DNA of 27,006 nt. It comes from Actinomycetes bacterium. GTDB taxonomy: Bacteria; Actinomycetota; Actinomycetes; Actinomycetales; Cellulomonadaceae. Shown here piece by piece: positions 1 to 7,312 of the stretch. Position 1 is the stretch's first letter. Each line of letters starts with the position of its first letter. The stretch is from positions 1-27,006 of the forward strand of contig JAFAEH010000140.1 in assembly GCA_023424135.1 (NCBI GenBank), written 5' to 3'. The notes beneath the pieces were generated by a model that was not told the DNA's origin, searched no databases, and worked only from the letters and a program-made list of their open reading frames with translations. The translations under genes and the position numbers were made by a program.

Positions 1-20
1 ACACGACAGGAAGTACCGCT

Positions 21-647
21 GTGAGCAACGTGACCCGCTCGCGTCGCCAGGTCCGCCTGAGCCGCGCGCTCGGCCTGGCCCTGACGCCCAAGGCCGTCAA
101 GCACTTCGAGAAGCGCCCCTACCCCCCGGGTGAGCACGGCCGCGCCCGCCGCCGCACCGAGTCGGACTACGCGGTCCGGCTGCGCGAGAAGCAGCGTCTG
201 CGCGCGCAGTACGCGCTGCGTGAGAAGCAGCTCGCCAAGGCGTACGAGAACGCCCGCAAGGCGCCCGGCCTGACCGGTGAGGCGCTCGTCGAGGACCTCG
301 AGACGCGGCTCGACGCGCTCGTGCTGCGCGCGGGCTTCGCCCGCACGATCCTGCAGGCGCGTCAGACGGTCACGCACCGTCACGTGCTCGTCGACGGCAA
401 GATCGTCGACCGCCCGTCCTTCCGCGTGAAGGAGGGCCAGACGCTCCAGATCAAGCCCAAGTCGCAGGCCACCGTGCCGTTCCAGGTCGCCGCCGCGGGC
501 GCGCACCGCGACGTGCTGCCGGCCGTGCCGGGCTACCTCGACGTGCAGCTCGAGAAGCTCACCGCCACGCTGGTGCGCCGCCCCAAGCGCGCCGAGGTCC
601 CGGTGACGTGCGAGGTCCAGCTGGTCGTCGAGTACTACGCCCGCTGA
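21..647 (+). CDS. rpsD: 30S ribosomal protein S4
   Basis: Small-subunit protein that binds 16S rRNA early in 30S assembly. The 208-residue product has the usual S4 length. The N-terminal domain carries the family stretch KRPYPPGEHG, and an S4 RNA-binding domain follows at about residues 95-160 (LETRLDALVLRAGFA, then RHVLVDGKIV). The N-terminal zinc-finger cysteines found in some S4 proteins are absent, so this is the zinc-independent (C-minus) form. The GTG start is preceded by AGGAAG at 8-13. The gene stands alone, outside the alpha operon, and is followed by a strong hairpin at 665-703. Its promoter lies left of the window. The family call is essentially certain. Confidence 0.98.
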   Translation: MSNVTRSRRQVRLSRALGLALTPKAVKHFEKRPYPPGEHGRARRRTESDYAVRLREKQRLRAQYALREKQLAKAYENARKAPGLTGEALVEDLETRLDALVLRAGFARTILQARQTVTHRHVLVDGKIVDRPSFRVKEGQTLQIKPKSQATVPFQVAAAGAHRDVLPAVPGYLDVQLEKLTATLVRRPKRAEVPVTCEVQLVVEYYAR

Positions 648-664
648 CCCACCGCGGTCCGCAC

Positions 665-703
665 CGAACGCCTCGCCGCGCCTGAGGGCCGGCGGGGCGT
701 TCG
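665..703 (+). terminator. rpsD terminator hairpin
   Basis: Left arm CGAACGCCTCGCCG (665-678) pairs with CGGCGGGGCGTTCG (690-703) across an 11-nt loop. This gives 14 base pairs, one of them G-U in RNA. It starts 18 nt after the rpsD stop. There is no T-tract, which is common in high-GC actinobacteria. Confidence 0.8.
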
Positions 704-751
704 TGCGCCCGGGCCGCGCGTCGCGCACGCCGGCCCCCGCCGCCGCGCGGG

Positions 752-757
752 TAGGGT
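752..757 (+). promoter_or_regulatory. Candidate -10 (TAGGGT) for the DUF948-alaS-aroE operon
   Basis: TAGGGT sits between the rpsD terminator and the DUF948 start, about 115 nt upstream of that start. It fits the TANNNT pattern of actinobacterial housekeeping -10 elements and resembles TAGGCT before aroK and TAGGAT before efp in this window. No convincing -35 is visible, so this is a tentative call. Confidence 0.4.
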
Positions 758-871
758 GGCGCAGGTCGCGCAGCCCGTTGCGCGGCACCCACGGCCTGCG
801 CGGTGCACGACCGACCAGCAGGCACCAGCACCGCCGTCCGCGAGGGCGGCCGGACCGACCGGAGGGCACCC

Positions 872-1243
872 ATGCCGATCTCGCTCGGGGACGTCGCGGG
901 GCTCGTCGCCGCGATCGCTTTCGTGCTGCTCGTCGGCGTGCTCGCCGTGCCGCTGGTCAAGCTCGGCCGGGTCCTCGACGAGGCGCGCGTCTCCGTCAAG
1001 GAGCTGACCGACCACTCGCTGCCCGTCATCGACGAGACCGCCAAGGTCGTCGCGTCGTCCGCCACGCAGATGGACAAGGTCGACACCGTCACGACCGCCG
1101 CCGCCCAGGTCGGCGAGAACGTCTCCGCGCTGACGTCGCTCGTGACGGCGACCGTCGGCGCGCCGCTGCTGAAGGTCGCGGCGTTCTCCTACGGTGTGCG
1201 GCGCGCGCTCGCCGGGCTGCGGCGGGGCGGGACGCTGCGATGA
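872..1243 (+). CDS. DUF948 domain membrane protein
   Basis: A 123-residue protein with one N-terminal membrane helix (about residues 5-28) and then a helical region rich in charged and small residues (VKLGRVLDEARVSVKEL, then a threonine/valine-rich stretch). This is the layout of DUF948 proteins, which are general-stress or methyl-accepting-like in shape and of unknown function. The ATG at 872 has GGAGG at 861-865. A longer frame from 803 exists but has no ribosome site. The stop overlaps the next start in ATGA, so the two small proteins are probably translationally coupled. The pair lies directly upstream of alaS, as in many actinobacteria. The family call rests on context as well as sequence. 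Confidence 0.85.
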   Translation: MPISLGDVAGLVAAIAFVLLVGVLAVPLVKLGRVLDEARVSVKELTDHSLPVIDETAKVVASSATQMDKVDTVTTAAAQVGENVSALTSLVTATVGAPLLKVAAFSYGVRRALAGLRRGGTLR

Positions 1244-1653
1244 GGCGGCTGTTCTGGGTCGGCGTCGGTGTCGCACTGACCGTCGTCGTCGTCCGGCAGG
1301 GTCGGCGGCTCGTCGAGGCGTACGCGCCCGCGGGCTCGACCGACGCCGTCGACGGTGCGCTGCGCGTGACGCGCGCGCTGCGCGCCGCGCGGGACGACTT
1401 CCGGGCAGGCGTCGCCGAACGGGAGTCCGAGCTGCTCGACGCGCTCGTCGGCGACGTCGACCTCGACGCGCTGCGGGCGAGCGCCCCGCGGCGCCGGGAC
1501 GAGCTGCGCGCGTCGTTCGGCCGCCAGGGTCACGACGACCGGGTCGGTGGCGACCGCGCCCGCGACGAGCTGGCGCGCGACCTCGCCGCCCGCGGCTGGC
1601 GCGACGCTCCCACGCAGGACCCCGACGACGACGCGCAGGCCCCGTTCTTCTGA
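1240..1653 (+). CDS. DUF6167-like small membrane-anchored protein
   Basis: A 137-residue protein with a short N-terminal hydrophobic segment (LFWVGVGVALTVVVV, about residues 4-18), followed by a basic stretch and an Arg/Asp/Ala-rich, probably helical tail. The tail ends in an acidic DPDDD segment. Its start overlaps the DUF948 stop by 4 nt. Small proteins of this shape are a fixed neighbour between DUF948 and alaS in actinobacteria and are named DUF6167 in some annotations. The function is unknown. The coupling and shared membrane anchoring suggest the two products act together. The coding frame is secure; the family name is less so. Confidence 0.75.
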   Translation: MRRLFWVGVGVALTVVVVRQGRRLVEAYAPAGSTDAVDGALRVTRALRAARDDFRAGVAERESELLDALVGDVDLDALRASAPRRRDELRASFGRQGHDDRVGGDRARDELARDLAARGWRDAPTQDPDDDAQAPFF

Positions 1654-1699
1654 GCGGCCCCTGCTGATCCGGGCCCGCACGGCCCACCCCGACGACCTG

Positions 1700-1716
1700 C
1701 CGCCGCCCGGCGGCGG
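1700..1716 (+). promoter_or_regulatory. GC-only inverted repeat in the alaS leader
   Basis: CCGCCGCC and GGCGGCGG flank a single C just 21 nt before the alaS ATG, giving a 6-7 bp stem with a tight loop. It could slow the transcript or affect alaS translation. It does not resemble a T-box. It may also simply be GC-rich chance. Confidence 0.3.
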
Positions 1717-1737
1717 ACCACACCTGACGAGGACGAC

Positions 1738-4431
1738 ATGCGCACCGCCGAGATCCGCCAGCGCTGGCTCGACTACTTCGCGAGCAAGGACCACGCCATC
1801 GTGCCGTCCGTGCCGCTCATCTCCCCGGACCCCTCGATCCTGTTCACGATCGCCGGGATGGTCCCGTTCATCCCGTACATCCTCGGGACGCAGGACGCAC
1901 CGTGGCCCCGGGTCGCGAACGCGCAGAAGTGCATCCGCACCAACGACATCGAGAACGTGGGTCGCACGACGCGGCACGGCACGTTCTTCCAGATGCTCGG
2001 CAACTTCTCGTTCGGCGACTACTTCAAGGAAGGCGCGATCGAGCTCGCGTGGGGCTTCCTCACGGGGTCGCGCGACGAGGGCGGCCTCGGGATGGACGGG
2101 GACCGGTTCTGGGTGACGATCTGGGACCAGGACATCGAGTCCGCCGACGCGCTGGTCCGCGTGGGTGTCGACCCGCGGCACATCGTGCGCCTGACGCGCG
2201 AGGAGATCTTCTGGGACACCGGTCAGCCGGGCCCCGCGGGCCCGTGCGCCGAGTGGCACTACGACCGCGGCCCCGAGTTCGGCCCCGACGCGGTGGGCGG
2301 CACCGTCGACCCGGGAGGCGACCGGTACGTCGAGATCTGGAACCTGGTCTTCGACCAGTTCGTCCGCGGCGAGGGTCGGGGCAAGAGCTACCCCCTGCTG
2401 GGCGAGCTCGAGCGCAAGGCGATCGACACCGGCGCCGGTCTCGAGCGCATCGCGTACCTGCTGCAGGGCGTGAACAACATGTACGAGACCGACGAGGTCT
2501 TCCCGGTGATCCAGCGCGCCGCCGAGCTGACGGGTCGGCGCTACGGCGCGGGTGGCGAGGACGACGTGCGCCTGCGCATCGTGGGCGACCACGTGCGCTC
2601 GGCGCTCATGCTCATCGGCGACGGCGTCACCCCCTCGAACGAGGGGCGCGGCTACGTGCTGCGCCGGGTGGTCCGCCGTGCGGTCCGCTCGATGCGCCTG
2701 CTGGGCGTGGAGGGTGCGACGCTCCCCGAGCTGCTGCCCGTCAGCCGCGACCTCATGGGCGTGTCGTACCCCGAGGTCGTGCGCGACTTCGACCGCATCT
2801 CGCAGGTCGCGTACGGCGAGGAGGACGCGTTCCTGAGGACCCTGACCGCCGGCACGACGATCTTCGAGGGCGCGGTCTCCAAGGCGAAGGCGTCCGCCGC
2901 GGGCGACGGCGTCGTGCTCACCGGTGACCAGGCGTTCGCGCTGCACGACACGTACGGCTTCCCGATCGACCTGACGCTCGAGATGGCGGCCGAGCACGGC
3001 GTCGGCGTCGACGAGCAGGCGTTCCGCACGCTCATGCAGGCGCAGCGCGAGCGGGCACGTGCCGACGCGCTGGCCAAGAAGACCGGTCACGCGGACACCA
3101 GCGCCTACCAGCAGCTCCACCAGACGCTCAGCTCCGAGCACGGCGGGCCGGTGCGGTTCGTCGGCTACACCGACACGACAGCGCGGTCCACGGTCGTGGG
3201 TCTGCTCGTCGACGGCGTCCCGGCGCCCTCGGCGACCGCACCCGCGGACGTCCAGGTCGTGCTCGACGTGACGCCGTTCTACGCCGAGGCGGGCGGCCAG
3301 CTCGCCGACACGGGCACGATCAGCCTCGAGAACGGCGGCATCGTGCAGGTCGACGACGTGCAGGCGCCCATCAAGGGCCTGTCCGTGCACCACGGGCGGC
3401 TCGTCGACGGCACCGTCACCCTCGGTGACGAGGGCGTCGCGACGATCGACACGGCGCGTCGACGCGCGATCGCGCGCGCACACACCGCGACGCACATGGT
3501 GCACAAGGCGCTGCGTGAGGAGCTCGGCGACTCGGCGACCCAGGCGGGCTCGGAGAACGCCCCGAGCCGGCTGCGCTTCGACTTCCGGTCGGGCGCCGGC
3601 GTGCCCGCGTCGTCGCTCTCGCAGATCGAGGGGCGCGTCAACGAGCGGCTGCAGGACGACCTCGAGGTCACCGACGCGGTCATGGCCATCGACGAGGCGC
3701 GCGCGCTCGGCGCGATGGCGCTGTTCGGCGAGAAGTACGGCAACGAGGTGCGCGTCGTGTCCATCGGCGGGGACTGGTCGCGCGAGCTGTGCGCCGGCAC
3801 GCACGTGCGCCGCTCCGGCGAGCTGGGCCTCGTCACGCTGCTGGGTGAGGCGTCCATCGGCTCCGGTGTGCGGCGCGTCGACGCGCTCGTCGGCGACTCC
3901 GCCTACGGGTACCAGGCCAAGGAGCGTGCGCTGGTCAGCCAGCTCTCCGGTCTGCTCGGGGCGCGTCCCGACGAGCTCGGTGACCGCGTGTCCGGGCTGC
4001 TCGCGCGTCTCAAGGAGTCCGAGAAGGAGCTCGCGGCCCTGCGCCAGGCGCAGGTGCTCGCCGCGGCGGGCACGCTCGCGGCAGGGGCGCAGCAGGTCGG
4101 CGCGGTCCGGGTCGTCGCGCACGACGCGGGCGAGGTCGCGACGGCGGACGACCTGCGAACGCTCGCGCTCGACGTGCGCGGCCGGCTGGGCGAGTCCTCG
4201 CCCGTCGTCGTGGCGGTGGGCGGCGTCGTCAAGGGGCGGCCCGCGGTCGTCGTCGCGACGAACGCCGCGGCGCGGGAGGCAGGACACCGTGCCGGTGCGC
4301 TCGTGCGCACGGCGTCGGGCGTCCTCGGCGGTGGCGGGGGCGGCAAGGACGACGTCGCGCAGGGCGGCGGCACGGACGCGGCACGCCTCGCCGACGCGCT
4401 CGAGGGCGTCGTCGCCGCGGTGCGGGACTGA
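1738..4431 (+). CDS. alaS: Alanine--tRNA ligase
   Basis: Charges tRNA-Ala with alanine and clears mis-charged Ser/Gly-tRNA-Ala in the cytoplasm. The 897-residue protein is full length. The order is: class II catalytic core (motif 2 region TFFQMLGNFSFGDYFKEG near residues 81-98), tRNA-recognition helices, an editing domain with the zinc ligands H582 and H586 (HTATH) and C685 and H689 (CAGTH), a coiled coil at about 735-775, and a glycine-rich C-Ala domain containing a GGGGGGKDD segment. The ATG at 1738 has GAGG at 1729-1732. The next gene, ruvX, starts 20 nt after the stop, consistent with one operon running to aroE. No unusual feature is seen. Confidence 0.98.
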   Translation: MRTAEIRQRWLDYFASKDHAIVPSVPLISPDPSILFTIAGMVPFIPYILGTQDAPWPRVANAQKCIRTNDIENVGRTTRHGTFFQMLGNFSFGDYFKEGAIELAWGFLTGSRDEGGLGMDGDRFWVTIWDQDIESADALVRVGVDPRHIVRLTREEIFWDTGQPGPAGPCAEWHYDRGPEFGPDAVGGTVDPGGDRYVEIWNLVFDQFVRGEGRGKSYPLLGELERKAIDTGAGLERIAYLLQGVNNMYETDEVFPVIQRAAELTGRRYGAGGEDDVRLRIVGDHVRSALMLIGDGVTPSNEGRGYVLRRVVRRAVRSMRLLGVEGATLPELLPVSRDLMGVSYPEVVRDFDRISQVAYGEEDAFLRTLTAGTTIFEGAVSKAKASAAGDGVVLTGDQAFALHDTYGFPIDLTLEMAAEHGVGVDEQAFRTLMQAQRERARADALAKKTGHADTSAYQQLHQTLSSEHGGPVRFVGYTDTTARSTVVGLLVDGVPAPSATAPADVQVVLDVTPFYAEAGGQLADTGTISLENGGIVQVDDVQAPIKGLSVHHGRLVDGTVTLGDEGVATIDTARRRAIARAHTATHMVHKALREELGDSATQAGSENAPSRLRFDFRSGAGVPASSLSQIEGRVNERLQDDLEVTDAVMAIDEARALGAMALFGEKYGNEVRVVSIGGDWSRELCAGTHVRRSGELGLVTLLGEASIGSGVRRVDALVGDSAYGYQAKERALVSQLSGLLGARPDELGDRVSGLLARLKESEKELAALRQAQVLAAAGTLAAGAQQVGAVRVVAHDAGEVATADDLRTLALDVRGRLGESSPVVVAVGGVVKGRPAVVVATNAAAREAGHRAGALVRTASGVLGGGGGGKDDVAQGGGTDAARLADALEGVVAAVRD

Positions 4432-4450
4432 CGGACGCGGGAGGAGCACG

Positions 4451-5059
4451 GTGACGGGAGCGTCCGGGGACGGGCCGCGGGAGGCACCGCACGACGCGGC
4501 CCGCCACGGGGCCGGCGACCGTGTGACGCGTGCCGTGCGCCTGTGCGTCGACGTCGGGACGGTGCGCGTCGGGCTCGCCGCGAGCGACCCCGACGGCATG
4601 CTGGCGACGCCCGTCGAGACGGTCGCGCGGGCCGCCGGCAAGCCCGGCTCGGGGGCCTCCGACGTGCGCCGGATCGCGGACGAGGCGCGCGAACGACGTG
4701 CGGATGTCGTGTACGTCGGGCTCCCGCGGCATCTGTCGGGCGCCGAGGGGTCGTCGGCGGGCCTCGCGCGCGCGTACGCTGTCGCACTGGCGCACGCGGT
4801 CGGGCCCGTCCAGGTCCGGCTCGTGGATGAGCGGATGAGCACGGTGACCGCGCATCACGCGCTCCAGGCGTCCGGCCGATCCGGACGCCGCCAGCGGCAG
4901 GTCGTCGACCAGGCGGCCGCGGTGGTGATCCTGCAGCACGCGTTGGACACGGAGAGGGCCACCGGGCGGCGACCCGGTGAGCGGGTCGAGGTGGACCCCG
5001 TCCGATCCTCACCGGCGCGCGGGGGCGTTGCGGGCGACGGCACGACGAACGTGGAGTGA
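4451..5059 (+). CDS. ruvX: Putative pre-16S rRNA nuclease / Holliday junction resolvase-like protein RuvX (YqgF)
   Basis: An RNase H-fold protein thought to mature the 16S rRNA 5' end. The fold starts at about residue 29 with RAVRLCVDVGTVRVGLA, where D34 is the expected metal-binding aspartate. It continues with VYVGLPRHLSG, the acidic strand VRLVDERMST, and the final VDQAAAVVILQHALD, which carries the last catalytic aspartate. The GTG at 4451 is favoured by GGGAGGAG at 4439-4446. An internal GTG at 4523 would drop a 24-residue extension but has no ribosome site. The position between alaS and mltG is the standard actinobacterial order. The C-terminal tail of about 30 residues is low complexity. 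Confidence 0.94.
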   Translation: MTGASGDGPREAPHDAARHGAGDRVTRAVRLCVDVGTVRVGLAASDPDGMLATPVETVARAAGKPGSGASDVRRIADEARERRADVVYVGLPRHLSGAEGSSAGLARAYAVALAHAVGPVQVRLVDERMSTVTAHHALQASGRSGRRQRQVVDQAAAVVILQHALDTERATGRRPGERVEVDPVRSSPARGGVAGDGTTNVE

Positions 5060-5066
5060 CGCGCAG

Positions 5067-6281
5067 GTGAGCAACCAGACGGAGTGGTGGGCCCCGGTGA
5101 AGTCCGAGGACGGCGCAGGCGACCTGTTCGGTGGTGACCGCGCCGCGTCCTCGGCCCCCGGTGAGCCCGAGCCGCGCCGACGCTCGCGAGCCTCGGGTCG
5201 TAAGCGCGAGGAGCGGATGCGCAAGAAGCGTCGTCGCCGCTCGGTGTCGGTGCTGATCGTCGCCCTCGTGCTCGTGGCCGGTACGGGGTACGTCGTGCTC
5301 TCGCTCACCGGTTTCCGTCTGCCGGGCGGCTCGACGACCGCCGCCACCGTCACGGACTACCCCGGGCCTGGGCGCCCGGGGGCGCCGACCGTCACGATCA
5401 ACTCCGGTGACTCGGGTGCCGCGATGGGCAGGACGCTCGAGGGGGCCGGGATCGTCGCCTCGGCGAGCGCGTTCCGTGCCGCGTTCGACCTGAACCCCGA
5501 CGCGCAGCTGATCCAGCCCGGTACGTACCAGCTGATGCTGGAGATGCGCGCCGAGGACGCGGTGCGTGCGCTGCTCGACCCCAAGAGCCGTGTGTCGACG
5601 AAGGTCACGATCCCCGAGGGGTACTCGGCCGAGGACATCTACAGCCGTATCAGCGACGTCACCCTCGTCAGCGCGGACGACCTGCGTGCGGCGGCGGCGG
5701 ACACCGCCGCGATCGGGCTGCCGGCGGAGGCCGGAGGCAACGTCGAGGGATGGCTCTTCCCGACGACGTACCTGTTCGAGCCGGAGACCGAGCCGTCGGC
5801 CATGCTGGCCCAGATGGTCGCGAAGACGGTCGAGGTGCTCAGTGCCAAGGGCGTGCCGCAGGACCAGTGGGAGTCCGTGCTGAACAAGGCGTCCCTCGTC
5901 GAGCGTGAGGCCAAGCTGGACACCGACCGACCGATCATGGCGCGTGCCATCCAGAACCGCCTCGACAGGGGCATGACGCTCGACATCGACGCAGCCGTCG
6001 CCTACGGGCTCGGCATCCCGGGCACGCAGCTCACGCGCGACCAGACCCAGGACTCGTCGAACCCGTACAACACGTACAAGCACGTGGGCCTGCCACCGAC
6101 ACCGATCGCGTCGCCCGGCGAGACGTCGATCGATGCGGTGCTCAACCCCGCCGCCGGCAACTGGGTGTTCTGGGTCGCGATCAACCTGGACACCGGGGAG
6201 ACGCGGTTCGCCGAGACGTACGACGAGCACCAGGAGAACGTCGCGCTGCTGCGCCAGTGGCAGGCGGAGCACTCGGGGTGA
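5067..6281 (+). CDS. mltG: Endolytic peptidoglycan transglycosylase MltG (YceG-like)
   Basis: A membrane-anchored lytic transglycosylase that cuts nascent glycan strands and so sets their length. The 404-residue protein has a basic cytoplasmic N-terminus (about 1-58), one membrane helix at about 60-82, a LysM-like region, and the YceG catalytic domain from about residue 180. The segment NKASLVEREA (273-282) holds E279, aligned with the catalytic glutamate of the family. The typical PYNTYKHVGLPPTPIASPG strand follows. The GTG at 5067 lies 7 nt after the ruvX stop, with GGAG at 5053-5056. A longer frame from 4977 would overlap ruvX and is not supported. The stop overlaps the aroE start in GTGA. 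Confidence 0.95.
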   Translation: MSNQTEWWAPVKSEDGAGDLFGGDRAASSAPGEPEPRRRSRASGRKREERMRKKRRRRSVSVLIVALVLVAGTGYVVLSLTGFRLPGGSTTAATVTDYPGPGRPGAPTVTINSGDSGAAMGRTLEGAGIVASASAFRAAFDLNPDAQLIQPGTYQLMLEMRAEDAVRALLDPKSRVSTKVTIPEGYSAEDIYSRISDVTLVSADDLRAAAADTAAIGLPAEAGGNVEGWLFPTTYLFEPETEPSAMLAQMVAKTVEVLSAKGVPQDQWESVLNKASLVEREAKLDTDRPIMARAIQNRLDRGMTLDIDAAVAYGLGIPGTQLTRDQTQDSSNPYNTYKHVGLPPTPIASPGETSIDAVLNPAAGNWVFWVAINLDTGETRFAETYDEHQENVALLRQWQAEHSG

Positions 6282-7129
6282 CGCAGCAGGTCCGTCGCGC
6301 CGCCGTGCTCGGGCACCCGGTCGCGCACTCGTTGTCGCCGGTGCTGCACCGCGCGGCGAACGAGGCTCTCGGGCTCGACGGGTGGCGCTACGACGCGGTC
6401 GACGTGACCGAGGACGCCCTGGCGGGGTTCCTCGACGGGCTCGACGCGTCGTGGGCCGGTCTGAGCCTGACGATGCCCCTCAAGCAGACGGTCATCGGCC
6501 TGCTCGACCACGTCGAGCCGCTCGCCGGTGTCGTCGGGTCCGTGAACACGGTCCTGCCGCAGGGCGCGGGCCGGGGGCGGACCCTGACGGGCGCCAACAC
6601 CGACGTGTACGGGCTGGTCGCGGCGCTGGCGGAGGCCGGGGTGACCGGTGACGTGCGGTCCGCGGCCGTCGTGGGTGCGGGGGCGACGGCCGCGTCCACG
6701 CTCGCGGCGCTCGCGCAGCTCGGCTGCCCGACCCCCCGCGTGTACGTGCGCTCGGCCGCCCGGGCGGGTGGCCTGCTGCGCGCCGCGCACCGGATGGGCG
6801 TCGAGCCGCGGCTGTGCCGCCTCGAGGACGCCGCCGACGAGGTGGCACGCGTCGACGTCGTCGTCAGCACGCTGCCCGCGCACGCCGCCGACGGCCTGGC
6901 GGCAGCACTGCCGGACACGGTCGCGGGCGTCCTGCTCGACGTCTGCTACGACCCGCGTCCCACGGCCCTGTCCGCGGCGTGGGCGGTCGGCGGGGGAGCG
7001 GTGGTCGGCGGGGAGCGGATGCTCCTGCACCAGGCCGTCGAGCAGGTTCGCCTCATGACGGGACGTCCCGCGCCCGTCGACGCGATGGACGCGGCGCTGC
7101 GCGCGACGCTCCCGACGCCCGTGCGCTGA
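6278..7129 (+). CDS. aroE: Shikimate 5-dehydrogenase
   Basis: Reduces 3-dehydroshikimate to shikimate with NADPH in aromatic amino-acid synthesis. The 283-residue protein starts with the substrate loop GHPVAHSLSPVLH (S18 and S20), then SLTMPLKQ with the catalytic lysine K69, GANTD with the catalytic aspartate D109, and the dinucleotide loop VVGAGATAAS, a variant of the usual GAGGAA. The GTG at 6278 overlaps the mltG stop by 4 nt and has GGAG at 6265-6268. The in-frame alternative at 6257 lies inside mltG with no better ribosome site. This gene ends the upstream operon. The other shikimate genes resume only at 19864, after the pilus locus. Confidence 0.95.
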   Translation: MTQQVRRAAVLGHPVAHSLSPVLHRAANEALGLDGWRYDAVDVTEDALAGFLDGLDASWAGLSLTMPLKQTVIGLLDHVEPLAGVVGSVNTVLPQGAGRGRTLTGANTDVYGLVAALAEAGVTGDVRSAAVVGAGATAASTLAALAQLGCPTPRVYVRSAARAGGLLRAAHRMGVEPRLCRLEDAADEVARVDVVVSTLPAHAADGLAAALPDTVAGVLLDVCYDPRPTALSAAWAVGGGAVVGGERMLLHQAVEQVRLMTGRPAPVDAMDAALRATLPTPVR

Positions 7130-7142
7130 CCCGCTCGGCGGG
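7130..7142 (+). terminator. Weak hairpin after aroE
   Basis: CCCGC (7130-7134) and GCGGG (7138-7142) form a 5-bp stem with a 3-nt loop directly after the aroE stop. The structure is short and has no T-tract, so termination here is uncertain. Confidence 0.25.
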
Positions 7143-7176
7143 CGCCGCGGGCCAGCGCCGGACGCGCCTGTCGGCC

Positions 7177-7229
7177 CCACCCGTTCGTGTGTCCGTGGTG
7201 CGTCTCGGCACCACCCGTTCGCGCGTCCG
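7177..7229 (+). repeat. Pair of 19-bp imperfect direct repeats upstream of pilB
   Basis: CCACCCGTTCGTGTGTCCG (7177-7195) and CCACCCGTTCGCGCGTCCG (7211-7229) match at 17 of 19 positions, start to start 34 bp apart, about three helical turns. The second copy ends 6 bp before the candidate pilB -35 element. The spacing and position suit tandem binding sites for an activator, but no regulator is identified. Confidence 0.6.
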
Positions 7230-7235
7230 GGCGCA

Positions 7236-7262
7236 CTTCAGAACGCATGTCCAGGTGCCGAT
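7236..7262 (+). promoter_or_regulatory. Candidate sigma-28-type promoter of pilB (variant)
   Basis: CTTCAG (7236-7241), 16 nt, then CCGAT (7258-7262). The -10 half and the spacing are identical to the motifs before pilT, pilA and pilM. The -35 half differs (CTTCAG against CTCAAG), so this is the weakest of the four. The expected leader to the pilB start is about 45 nt. Confidence 0.45.
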
Positions 7263-7312
7263 GGTGCCCGTGGGCGTCGAGTGGGTGACGTCCGCCGGCG
7301 AGGGAGGCACGT

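Noticed and set aside
1654..1737. Possible T-box riboswitch before alaS
   Set aside because: The gap is only 84 nt, has no T-box sequence or specifier-loop structure, and contains just a short GC-only inverted repeat.
1189..4842. Very long minus-strand open frame (over 1200 codons) opposite alaS and ruvX
   Set aside because: It is the mirror of high-GC coding DNA on the plus strand. The product is Arg/Ala/His-rich with no recognisable domain, and it runs across several genuine gene boundaries.
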